The translations under genes and the position numbers were made by a program. Below, piece after piece: positions 1-6,516 of a stretch of DNA of 9,515 nucleotides (its first letter is position 1; the number at the start of each line of letters is the position of its first letter). The notes beneath the pieces were generated by a model, which saw nothing but the letters and a program-made list of their open reading frames with translations, did no database searches and had not been told where the DNA came from. The DNA is taken from NCBI GenBank assembly GCA_013205645.1, contig JABMMH010000416.1, positions 1 through 9,515 on the forward strand, in the 5' to 3' direction. This DNA is from Polaromonas sp. (lineage in GTDB: Bacteria > Pseudomonadota > Gammaproteobacteria > Burkholderiales > Burkholderiaceae_C).

Positions 1-932
1 ACGTTTTGAATGATCATGTCGATTTCAATGTTGGCGTCTGCCACCGCACCGACGATTTTGTAGGCAATGCCTGGGGTGTCGGGCACGCCGAGCACGGAGA
101 TTTTGGCTTCATCGCGGTTGAAAGCGATGCCTGATACGACGGCTTGTTCCATTTTTTCATCTTCCTCAAAACTGATCAAAGTGCCGGACTTGGCTTCTTC
201 GTTGATGTCAATGTCCCAGTCGGTGAAGCTGGACAACACGCGCAGCGGCACCTTGTATTTGCCAGCAAATTCGACCGAACGAATTTGCAGAACCTTGGAG
301 CCCATAGAGGCCATCTCCAGCATTTCTTCAAAGCTCACCGTGGCGAGTCGGCGCGCTTCGGGAACCACGCGCGGGTCGGTGGTGTAAACGCCATCGACAT
401 CGGTGAAGATCAGACATTCCTTTGCCTTCAAGGCGGCTGCAATGGCCACCGCTGAGGTGTCAGAGCCGCCACGGCCAAGCGTGGTGACGTTGCCGCCGTC
501 GTCGACGCCCTGAAATCCGGTGATGATCACGACCCTGCCTGCGTCCAGGTCGGCGCGTACGCGCTTGTCGTCAATCGACTCGATGCGGGCCTTGGTAAAG
601 GCGCTGTTAGTTTTGATGGTGACTTGCCAACCGGCGTAACTGACGGCGGGCATGCCCTCGGCCTGCAAGGCAATGGCCAGCAAGGCGCTGGAAGCTTGCT
701 CGCCAGTGGCGGCCAACGCGTCAAGCTCACGGGCGTAAGCGTCGTCTTGCTTGGAGGGCGAGAGTTCTTTGGCCAAGCCGAGCAAGCGATTGGTTTCGCC
801 GCTCATGGCGCTTGGCACCACCACAATCTGGTGGCCGGCGCGGGCCCATTTGGCCACGCGTTTGGCGACGTTTCGAATGCGCTCGGTCGAGCCCATCGAT
901 GTGCCGCCGTATTTATGAACGATCAAAGCCAT
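1..932 (-). CDS. lysC: Aspartate kinase (aspartokinase), 3' end cut by window edge
   Basis: Phosphorylates L-aspartate with ATP, the first step towards lysine, threonine, methionine and diaminopimelate; cytoplasmic. The frame reads 310 complete codons from an ATG at 932 and leaves the window open. The N-terminus carries the aspartokinase signature KYGGTSMGS (residues 7–15). The amino acid kinase domain continues with VVVPSAMSGETNRL (37–50), TTLGRGGSDTSAVA (150–163) and FTDVDGVYTTDPR (176–188). From about residue 262 the first regulatory ACT domain begins (VSGIAFNRDEAKISVLG), with DTPGIA and the visible end IEIDMIIQN. About 100 residues of ACT sequence should lie outside the window, given the usual length near 400–420. 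The ACT domains imply feedback control by lysine and/or threonine (family knowledge). No convincing Shine-Dalgarno precedes the ATG. It is last in the visible run, 73 bases after tilS, and may have its own promoter. Confidence 0.96.
   Translation of the reverse strand, partial: MALIVHKYGGTSMGSTERIRNVAKRVAKWARAGHQIVVVPSAMSGETNRLLGLAKELSPSKQDDAYARELDALAATGEQASSALLAIALQAEGMPAVSYAGWQVTIKTNSAFTKARIESIDDKRVRADLDAGRVVIITGFQGVDDGGNVTTLGRGGSDTSAVAIAAALKAKECLIFTDVDGVYTTDPRVVPEARRLATVSFEEMLEMASMGSKVLQIRSVEFAGKYKVPLRVLSSFTDWDIDINEEAKSGTLISFEEDEKMEQAVVSGIAFNRDEAKISVLGVPDTPGIAYKIVGAVADANIEIDMIIQN
150..167 (-). promoter_or_regulatory. Possible internal ribosome-binding site and ATG for an aspartokinase beta subunit
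   Basis: Inside lysC, a purine-rich GAGGAA (162–167) sits 9 bases before an in-frame ATG (150–152), which is Met261. The protein from here would begin MEQAVVSGIA, the start of the ACT regulatory region. In Corynebacterium glutamicum and Bacillus subtilis a separate beta subunit is translated from an internal in-frame start at this boundary. The site is visible in the sequence; its use is inferred. The Glu/Lys-rich linker encoded here could produce such a purine run by chance. Confidence 0.4.
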
Positions 933-1004
933 TGCAAAAAGTCAGTCAAAAAATAGTTGCGAAGGGGTCAACACAAGATGCGCGGGGCATCAGCAAAGCC
1001 TATG

Positions 1005-1010
1005 ATTATA
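1005..1010 (-). promoter_or_regulatory. Candidate -10 box for lysC
   Basis: A perfect TATAAT on the minus strand overlaps the tilS stop codon and lies 72 bases before the lysC ATG. Transcription from it would leave a leader of roughly 65 bases. No good -35 hexamer lies 16–18 bases upstream, so the promoter is either weak, helped by an activator, or a chance match. It would allow lysC to be expressed apart from the upstream genes. Confidence 0.35.
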
Positions 1011-2001
1011 TCGGGCTCAACCATTGCAAATGGCTGACAGCACGCAGCACATGGCCATTAGCCACCTTCAAATGAATCTGATGACCGCGGGTGGTGCAGG
1101 CCGCCACCTGATCAAGCAGTTGCGCCAGTTGCGCCGCACTGGGCCTAGCTTGGTGGCACACCAACAGCCAATGGCGCAGCACATTCGCCTGTCGCGGCCG
1201 CGACAGCGCCTGCAGCGCTTTGATCACAGGTGGATTGCTCACTTGCAGCAAGTCTTGCGCAGCGACCTCGTCTAACAATAACTGCGCCTGTGCAGCATGG
1301 CTGGCGCTGCGTGCAAAGGTTTGCCGAAACTGCGGAAACGCATCCGCCAATGCAGGCAACAGCCGCGCACGAATGCGGTTGCGGGTGTAACGCTCGTCGG
1401 TGTTGCTCGGGTCGTCGACAAAGGCGTGGCCATTCTGCGTCAGCCACTCACGCAGGCTGGCACCGGGTACCTCCAGCAAGGGTCGGTAAAACTGCACACC
1501 AGCGCGTTCAAAAACAGCCGGCATAGCCGACAAACCAGCCAAGCCAGCGCCACGGCTCAAGGCCAGCAAGATGGTTTCAACTTGATCATCGGCATGCTGA
1601 CCGAGCAGCACTTGGCTAACGCCGAGCGCACGGGCCGCATCGGCCAAGCCGGTGTAACGCGCTTTACGGGCAGCGTCTTCGGGGCTCTCGCCGGCTGCGT
1701 GTCCGGCGCTGACTTGGACCACCTGCAACGGCACATTCAGCTGGGCGCAAACAGCCGCGCAATTGCTTTCAAATTGCGCTGCGGCAGCTTGCAGCCCATG
1801 GTTGACATGAATCGCCCTGACCTGCCCCGGCCACTGGGCGCAGGCGGCGTGCAAGAGTGCAGTGGAGTCGGCGCCACCGCTGTAAGCGACGGCCAATGGC
1901 ACAGTCAAACCCGCAAAAGCCTCCAGCGCCACTTGCGCCGGATTAATCAAAGCAGACGACGGTTTAACTGGCTTCGGCTTTGGTGTCGGTGTAGCGGCCA
2001 T
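1006..2001 (-). CDS. tilS: tRNA(Ile)-lysidine synthetase, short form
   Basis: Modifies the wobble cytidine (C34) of the CAU-anticodon tRNA-Ile to lysidine, using ATP and lysine, so that it reads AUA as isoleucine; cytoplasmic and usually essential. The N-terminal PP-loop ATPase motif SGGADST is at residues 41–47, followed by HVNHGL (65–70), GQHADDQVET (134–143), FVDDPSN (194–200) and RNRIR (207–211). A helical substrate-binding region with LSRPRQANVLRHWL follows (266–279). The protein stops at 331 residues, about 100 short of E. coli TilS, so the last C-terminal domain seems absent. The ATG overlaps the end of accA by 38 bases and has no clear Shine-Dalgarno, so translation is probably coupled to accA. 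A TTG at codon 18 is a possible alternative start, since the Pro/Lys-rich first 15 residues look dispensable. Confidence 0.93.
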   Translation of the reverse strand: MAATPTPKPKPVKPSSALINPAQVALEAFAGLTVPLAVAYSGGADSTALLHAACAQWPGQVRAIHVNHGLQAAAAQFESNCAAVCAQLNVPLQVVQVSAGHAAGESPEDAARKARYTGLADAARALGVSQVLLGQHADDQVETILLALSRGAGLAGLSAMPAVFERAGVQFYRPLLEVPGASLREWLTQNGHAFVDDPSNTDERYTRNRIRARLLPALADAFPQFRQTFARSASHAAQAQLLLDEVAAQDLLQVSNPPVIKALQALSRPRQANVLRHWLLVCHQARPSAAQLAQLLDQVAACTTRGHQIHLKVANGHVLRAVSHLQWLSPI

Positions 2002-2941
2002 AGCTTTGCAGACGATCGTAGCGACGGTCCAGCAGTTCCTTGACCTTCAAGTCGCTGACCTGGCGGAAAGCGTCGTTCAAGGCGCGCTTCAAGAAAGCCG
2101 CCATTTGCTTGTGGTCACGGTGCGCACCACCGACAGGTTCGTTGACGATTTTGTCGATCACGCCCAAGGCCTTGAGCCGATGTGCGGTGATGCCGAGGGC
2201 TTCGGCGGCGAGTTCGGCTTTGTCCGAGGTTTTCCACAAAATCGAGGCGCAGCCTTCGGGGCTGATGACTGAGTAGATGGAATATTGCAGCATGACCACT
2301 TGGTCTGCCACCGAAATGGCCAGCGCGCCACCCGAACCGCCCTCGCCAATGATGGTCGTGATGATCGGCACTTCCAACTGCGCCATCTCGAAGATGTTGC
2401 GGCCGATGGCTTCAGACTGGCCGCGCTCTTCGGCGTCAATGCCCGGATAAGCGCCCGGCGTATCAACAAAGGTGAACACCGGTAGCTTGAATTTTTCAGC
2501 GGTTTTCATCAGGCGCAGGGCTTTGCGATAACCCTCAGGCTTGCTCATGCCGAAATTACGCAGGCCGCGCTCTTTGGTGTCGCGGCCTTTTTGGTGACCG
2601 AGCACCATGCAGGCGTGGCCGTTGAAACGGGCCAAGCCGCCAACGATGCTGAGGTCGTCAGAAAAGTGACGGTCGCCATGCATCTCAACAAAGTCTGTGA
2701 AGATTTCGTTGACGTAGTCGAGTGTGTACGGGCGCTCTGCATGACGCGCGATCTTGGTGATCTGCCACGGCGTGAGGACGCTGTAGATGTCTTTGGTGAG
2801 CTGTTGGCTCTTCTTGGCGAGTTGGTCGATTTCGTCAGAAATATCGACGGCTGACTCGCTTTGCACATAGCGCAGTTCTTCGATTTTGCCTTCGAGGTCT
2901 GCGATCGGTTGCTCGAAATCGAGGAAGGTTTTTTTAGCCAT
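1964..2941 (-). CDS. accA: Acetyl-CoA carboxylase carboxyltransferase subunit alpha
   Basis: With AccD it forms the carboxyltransferase half of acetyl-CoA carboxylase, moving the carboxyl group from carboxybiotin-AccB to acetyl-CoA to make malonyl-CoA for fatty acid synthesis; cytoplasmic. At 325 residues it matches the usual size (E. coli 319). Visible hallmarks are the N-terminal helical part starting MAKKTFLDFEQPI, the FVDTPGAYPGIDAEERGQ block (158–175), the glycine-rich GEGGSGGALA (199–208), and SPEGCASILW (227–236). The start is well supported by AAAGGAG seven bases before the ATG, the strongest ribosome-binding site in the window apart from that of the glycosylase. It follows the glycosylase gene by 68 bases and overlaps tilS at its 3' end. 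Confidence 0.97.
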   Translation of the reverse strand: MAKKTFLDFEQPIADLEGKIEELRYVQSESAVDISDEIDQLAKKSQQLTKDIYSVLTPWQITKIARHAERPYTLDYVNEIFTDFVEMHGDRHFSDDLSIVGGLARFNGHACMVLGHQKGRDTKERGLRNFGMSKPEGYRKALRLMKTAEKFKLPVFTFVDTPGAYPGIDAEERGQSEAIGRNIFEMAQLEVPIITTIIGEGGSGGALAISVADQVVMLQYSIYSVISPEGCASILWKTSDKAELAAEALGITAHRLKALGVIDKIVNEPVGGAHRDHKQMAAFLKRALNDAFRQVSDLKVKELLDRRYDRLQSYGRYTDTKAEAS

Positions 2942-2948
2942 GACCTTG

Positions 2949-2955
2949 CTCCTTT
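2949..2955 (-). promoter_or_regulatory. Strong Shine-Dalgarno for accA
   Basis: AAAGGAG lies seven bases before the accA ATG and fixes that start. It stands out because most genes in this window have no recognisable site. Confidence 0.75.
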
Positions 2956-3009
2956 GTATCTAGGGGTTCCATTAGCGGGCACAGGGCCGGCACATTCAAA
3001 ATTGACAAA

Positions 3010-3693
3010 TCAGTACGCGACCGGTACAGGGTCGAGTGAGCGCCAAATATACCAAGTTGCGACGGTGCAGTACGGCGCCCATGCGCCAGCCACCTCGCGC
3101 GCGTCGCTGCGGCTGACTGATTCGCCAGAAAAATAATTCTTGCTGATGCCGTTGATCAGGCCTACATCGTCGAGCGGCAACACGTTGGGCCGCATCAGAT
3201 AAAAGATCAGGAACATCTCTGCGGTCCAGCGGCCAATGCCGCGAATCGCGATCAACTCGGCGATGATGGCCTCGTCGTCCATCGCCTCCCAGTTTTTGAC
3301 ATTCACCGTGCCAGCGTCAAAGTGCAGCGCAAGATCGACCAAATATTCAACCTTGCGCGCGCTCAAGCCCGCCGCCCGCATGTCGTCTATTTTGAGTTTC
3401 AGCACATTCGCCGGCGTCATTTTCTTCGGCAGCACTTCAAAGCGATTCCAGACGCTTTGTGCCGCCTTCACCGAGATTTGCTGACCCACAATGCTGCGCG
3501 CCAAGGTGCCAAAAGCGTCGCCCCGCGACTGCAGTCCGACGTTGCCAAACTGGGGGATCAGCCGCTTCATCACACGGTCTTTCTTGACCAGGTGTTTGCA
3601 GGCCTCGGCCCAGTAGGCGGGCACCGTCATGGCAGGCGCGTCAGACTCAACAACTTCAACCACACCAGGACCGGATTTTGCCAACAGTTTCAT
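3010..3693 (-). CDS. DNA-3-methyladenine glycosylase II-like (AlkA-type HhH-GPD) protein
   Basis: Base-excision repair enzyme that removes alkylated bases such as 3-methyladenine by cutting the N-glycosidic bond. Residues 62–90 carry the family block around SIVGQQISVKAA (68–79). The helix-hairpin-helix is IRGIGRWTAEMFL (150–162). The expected catalytic aspartate is Asp175 or, by position in AlkA, Asp176 in LPLDDVGL. No Cys cluster for an iron–sulfur centre is seen, which argues against the EndoIII/MutY branch. I chose the ATG at 3693, giving 227 residues, over a TTG 15 bases upstream: GGGAGG stands seven bases before it, and it overlaps the cysS stop as ATGA. It lacks the extra N-terminal domain of E. 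coli AlkA (282 residues), as many bacterial homologues do. Exact substrate range cannot be read from sequence. Confidence 0.88.
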   Translation of the reverse strand: MKLLAKSGPGVVEVVESDAPAMTVPAYWAEACKHLVKKDRVMKRLIPQFGNVGLQSRGDAFGTLARSIVGQQISVKAAQSVWNRFEVLPKKMTPANVLKLKIDDMRAAGLSARKVEYLVDLALHFDAGTVNVKNWEAMDDEAIIAELIAIRGIGRWTAEMFLIFYLMRPNVLPLDDVGLINGISKNYFSGESVSRSDAREVAGAWAPYCTVATWYIWRSLDPVPVAY

Positions 3694-5081
3694 GCCTTGA
3701 CCTCCCAAGTGGTGCCGTTTGGCGAGTCTTTGAGCACGATGCCGCGCTCCAGCAGTCGCTGACGAATGCGGTCAGCACCGGCAAAGTCTTTGGCCAACTT
3801 GGCGTCAGTGCGTTCGGCGATCAGGCCTTGAATGGTCGCGTCATCCAGCGCTGCGCCAGCTTTGAGAAAAGCGGCGGGCGAGCCTTGCAACAAGCCTAAG
3901 CAAGCGGCCAAGGCTTTGAGCAAGCCAGCCAGCTGGTTTGAGCCGGTGCGGTTGATCTCTCCGGCCAAGTCAAACAAGACGGCAATCGCTTCTGGCGTGC
4001 CGAAGTCTTCGTCCATGGCGGCTTTGAAGCGCGCCGCATAAGGCTCGCTCCAATCAATCTTCACTGCTGCGGGGGTCACCAAATCTAGCGCCGTGTACAG
4101 CCGCTTGAGCGAGTTGCGCGCGTCATCAAGATGCACGTCGCTGTAATTCAGAGCGCTGCGGTAGTGGGCACGGATGATGAAGAAACGCACCGTCTCTGCG
4201 TCGTACTGCGCCAGCACCTCGCGGATAGTGAAAAAGTTGCCGAGAGATTTCGACATCTTCTCGTTGTCGACCCGGACAAAACCGTTGTGCACCCAGAAAC
4301 GCGCCAGCGGTTTGCCGTTGGCGCCTTCGCTTTGGGCGATTTCGTTTTCGTGGTGCGGGAACTGCAAGTCAGCACCGCCGCCGTGAATGTCAAAGCTCTC
4401 GCCCAGCGTCTGGCAGCTCATGGCCGAGCACTCAATGTGCCAGCCGGGTCGGCCTTTGCCGTACGGAAAACCCAAGGCGGCGGCGTCCCATTTGGCGTCT
4501 TCGGGCTCGCTCTCTTTGGCGGACTTCCAGAGCACAAAATCAAGCGGGTCTTGCTTGCCGTCGAGCACGGCAACGCGCTCGCCCGCGCGCAGTTCGTCCA
4601 GTGACTTACCAGACAACTTGCCGTAGCCAGGAAACTTGCGCACCGCAAAGTTAACGTCGCCGCTGCTGGCTTGGTAGGCCAAGCCTTTGGCTTCCAGCGT
4701 CGATATCAGCGCCAGCATCTGCGGCACGTAGTCGGTGGCGCGGGGTTCCAGCGTCGGCGGCTCAATACCGAGGGCGCCAATGTCTTGGTGCATGGCAACG
4801 ATCATCTCGTCGGTCAGTGCGCGGATGGTGATGCCGCGCTCGACGGCGCGCTTGATGATCTTGTCGTCAATGTCGGTGATGTTGCGTACGTAGGTGACTT
4901 GATAGCCACTGGCATGCAACCAGCGCTGAACCACGTCAAAGGCCATCATCATGCGGGCGTGGCCGATGTGACACAGGTCGTAAATCGTCATGCCGCACAC
5001 ATACATACGGACGTGGCCAGGCACCAACGGCAAAAATTCTTCTACGTCACGCGATAGCGTGTTGTAAATGCGAAGGCTCAT
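3690..5081 (-). CDS. cysS: Cysteinyl-tRNA synthetase
   Basis: Class I aminoacyl-tRNA synthetase charging tRNA-Cys with cysteine; cytoplasmic and essential. At 463 residues it is close to E. coli CysRS (461). The class I signatures are HIGH at 38–41 and KMSKS at 275–279. The zinc site that selects cysteine is complete: Cys29, Cys218, His243 and Glu247, with the surrounding blocks GWHIECSAMS (213–222) and FPHHENEIAQSEG (241–253). The TDIDDKIIKRA block (69–79) is also typical. The C-terminal helical and anticodon-binding part ends in TTWEVKA. The ATG has no visible Shine-Dalgarno, but the N-terminus MSLRIYNTLSR fits the family. It is the first gene of the leftward run, and the glycosylase start overlaps its stop. 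Confidence 0.97.
   Translation of the reverse strand: MSLRIYNTLSRDVEEFLPLVPGHVRMYVCGMTIYDLCHIGHARMMMAFDVVQRWLHASGYQVTYVRNITDIDDKIIKRAVERGITIRALTDEMIVAMHQDIGALGIEPPTLEPRATDYVPQMLALISTLEAKGLAYQASSGDVNFAVRKFPGYGKLSGKSLDELRAGERVAVLDGKQDPLDFVLWKSAKESEPEDAKWDAAALGFPYGKGRPGWHIECSAMSCQTLGESFDIHGGGADLQFPHHENEIAQSEGANGKPLARFWVHNGFVRVDNEKMSKSLGNFFTIREVLAQYDAETVRFFIIRAHYRSALNYSDVHLDDARNSLKRLYTALDLVTPAAVKIDWSEPYAARFKAAMDEDFGTPEAIAVLFDLAGEINRTGSNQLAGLLKALAACLGLLQGSPAAFLKAGAALDDATIQGLIAERTDAKLAKDFAGADRIRQRLLERGIVLKDSPNGTTWEVKA
3701..3706 (-). promoter_or_regulatory. Shine-Dalgarno deciding the glycosylase start
   Basis: GGGAGG within the last codons of cysS, seven bases from the ATG at 3693. It supports the ATG over the upstream TTG, whose codon directly abuts this motif. 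Confidence 0.65.
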
Positions 5082-5226
5082 GAATGGGAAGGAAAACTGG
5101 GGGTGTGAAGCTGGGATGGCAAAAGGGCGAATGCAGACTATACCTGCCCGCTACAATCTTTTTTCAGTTTAGGCGAGCCGACAGACACGCTGGCAAAGAG
5201 ATTCGAGCGCCATCCAACACCAAACT
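5082..5226. promoter_or_regulatory. Divergent promoter region between cysS and the TPR gene
   Basis: This 145-base gap holds the 5' leaders of two divergent transcription units and no ORF with support. The plus strand has TACAAT (5152–5157), which would start transcription near 5164 towards the TPR gene. The minus strand has TATAGT (5137–5142), which would start near 5130 towards cysS. Neither has a good -35 hexamer at standard spacing. The boxes are only nine bases apart, so the two promoters would share DNA. No T-box-like leader or terminator is seen before cysS. Confidence 0.45.
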
Positions 5227-5811
5227 ATGCACACTTTCGCCAAAACCGTTCAAAAAGCCGCCGCCAACGCCTTGATGTGGAGCGCACTGGTTGCCGCCCT
5301 TTTCCCTGTGGCCGCTCATGCCCAATACTATGCAACGCCTTTGCAGCCGCACATTGATGAGTACACGGTGGTCACCAGGCTGGTGACAGCCCAGCAACTC
5401 AAAGAAGCCCTCGTCAAGGCAGACGCCTACTTGGCGGACAAGCCCAAAGATCCGCAAATGCGCTTCATCAAGGGCGTGGTCCTCACCGAAATGGGCCAAA
5501 CCGCAGACGCCATGAGCCTTTTCACGACGCTCACACAAGACTATCCAGAGTTGTCCGAGCCCTACAACAACTTGGCCGTTCTGTACGCCGCGCAAAACCA
5601 GTTTGAACAGGCACGTGCAGCCCTTGAAATGGCCATCCGCACGAATCCGAGCTATGCCACGGCCCACGAAAATTTGGGCGACATCTACATCCAACTGGCC
5701 AGCCAGTCTTACACCAAAGCGCTGAAATTAGAACCGAATAAAACCAGCGTGCAGCCCAAACTGGCGCTGATTGGCACGCTGTTCAGCGCCAAACCCAAAG
5801 GTGACAAATGA
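5227..5811 (+). CDS. Exported tetratricopeptide-repeat protein
   Basis: A 194-residue protein with a Sec signal peptide: a basic N-terminus (Lys6, Lys10), a hydrophobic stretch at about 13–29 and a predicted cleavage site AHA|QYY after residue 32. There is no lipobox Cys, so it should be free in the periplasm. The mature part has TPR units near residues 75–108, 109–142 (EPYNNLAVLYAAQNQFEQA) and a shortened third one from 143 (ATAHENLGDIYIQLASQSY). A Lys-rich tail (AKPKGDK) ends the protein. TPR domains act as protein-binding scaffolds; the partner is unknown. The following exported cyclophilin gene starts within its stop codon (ATGA), suggesting joint synthesis and perhaps joint action in periplasmic folding; that link is inference. 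No Shine-Dalgarno precedes the ATG. Confidence 0.85.
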   Translation: MHTFAKTVQKAAANALMWSALVAALFPVAAHAQYYATPLQPHIDEYTVVTRLVTAQQLKEALVKADAYLADKPKDPQMRFIKGVVLTEMGQTADAMSLFTTLTQDYPELSEPYNNLAVLYAAQNQFEQARAALEMAIRTNPSYATAHENLGDIYIQLASQSYTKALKLEPNKTSVQPKLALIGTLFSAKPKGDK

Positions 5812-6506
5812 ATTCAACACACACCACGGTTCAGCGCCGCGCCCTTCCCGCCTTGGCCATGGCTTGCCTGTTGGCCGCCAGCGGCTGGCAGTCCGCCTGG
5901 GCTGACGCTGCGCCCAAGGTGAAGTTCGCCACCAGTGAAGGTGATTTTGTGGTCGAGGTGTATCCCGACAAGGCACCCAAGACGGTTGAGAATTTTTTGC
6001 AGTACGTCAAAGACAAGCACTACGACGGCACCATCTTTCACCGCGTCATCAGCAACTTCATGGTGCAAGGCGGCGGCTTTGATGCCAAGTATGCCGAGAA
6101 GCCCGGCCGTCCACCGGTTCGACATGAAGGCCAAGAAGCCCTCGCCAAAGGCGGCGACAAAAACACCGTCGGCACCTTGGCCATGGCCCGGACCAATGAC
6201 CCGCATTCAGCCACCGCGCAGTTTTTCATCAACGTCAAAGACAACGACTTTTTGAACCCAACGCCGATTCCGCCCGGCGACCCGGTGCCACGCTTTGAAT
6301 ACCAAGGCCAAGTCTACGAAAACACCCCGCGCGCCAAGCTGGCGAACGCACCCCAGCTGTTTGGTTACACCGTCTTTGGCAAGGTGGTCAGCGGCATGGA
6401 CATTGTCAACAAGATCAAGTCCGTGCCCACTGGCGCAGGCGGGCCTTTCCCAAGCGATGTCCCCAAGACAGCAGTTCTTATAAAATCAGTTTCTTTGATT
6501 AAATAA
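5808..6506 (+). CDS. ppiA: Exported cyclophilin-type peptidyl-prolyl cis-trans isomerase
   Basis: Catalyses cis-trans isomerisation of Xaa-Pro bonds in the periplasm. The 232-residue precursor has a signal peptide with RR at 10–11, a hydrophobic core at about 13–24 and a likely cut SAWA|DAA after residue 32. The cyclophilin core shows FHRV (77–80), FMVQGG (84–89), AMARTNDPHSATAQFFIN (125–142) and GYTVFGKVVSGMDIV (186–200). Residues 151–185 form an extra proline-rich loop between DNDFLN and GYTVFG, absent from the neighbouring ppiB. The ATG overlaps the TPR stop (ATGA), with AAAGGTG just upstream as a plausible ribosome-binding site. The RR at 10–11 is not a full Tat motif, so Sec export is more likely. 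The ppiA symbol rests on cyclophilin type plus export. Confidence 0.92.
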   Translation: MNSTHTTVQRRALPALAMACLLAASGWQSAWADAAPKVKFATSEGDFVVEVYPDKAPKTVENFLQYVKDKHYDGTIFHRVISNFMVQGGGFDAKYAEKPGRPPVRHEGQEALAKGGDKNTVGTLAMARTNDPHSATAQFFINVKDNDFLNPTPIPPGDPVPRFEYQGQVYENTPRAKLANAPQLFGYTVFGKVVSGMDIVNKIKSVPTGAGGPFPSDVPKTAVLIKSVSLIK

Positions 6507-6516
6507 AATTCACACT

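Noticed and set aside
977..991. GATGC/GCATC inverted repeat between tilS and lysC as a terminator
   Set aside because: The stem is only five base pairs and no T-run follows directly; the T-rich stretch is over 20 bases further on.
933..1005. tRNA gene next to lysC
   Set aside because: I recall a tRNA-Ser near lysC in some related genomes and looked for one, but this 73-base gap has no cloverleaf or conserved TTCRA arm.
1297..2043. Long plus-strand open frame (248 codons) opposite tilS
   Set aside because: It lies wholly antisense to a tilS gene with all its motifs, has no recognisable domain, and its composition is what the reverse of a GC-rich coding sequence gives.
4131..4604. Plus-strand open frame (157 codons) opposite cysS
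   Set aside because: It is a shadow of the cysS region carrying the zinc-site and KMSKS codons.
5164..5694. Minus-strand open frame (176 codons) opposite the TPR gene
   Set aside because: It is antisense to a clear signal-peptide TPR protein and runs across the divergent promoter region; no family features.
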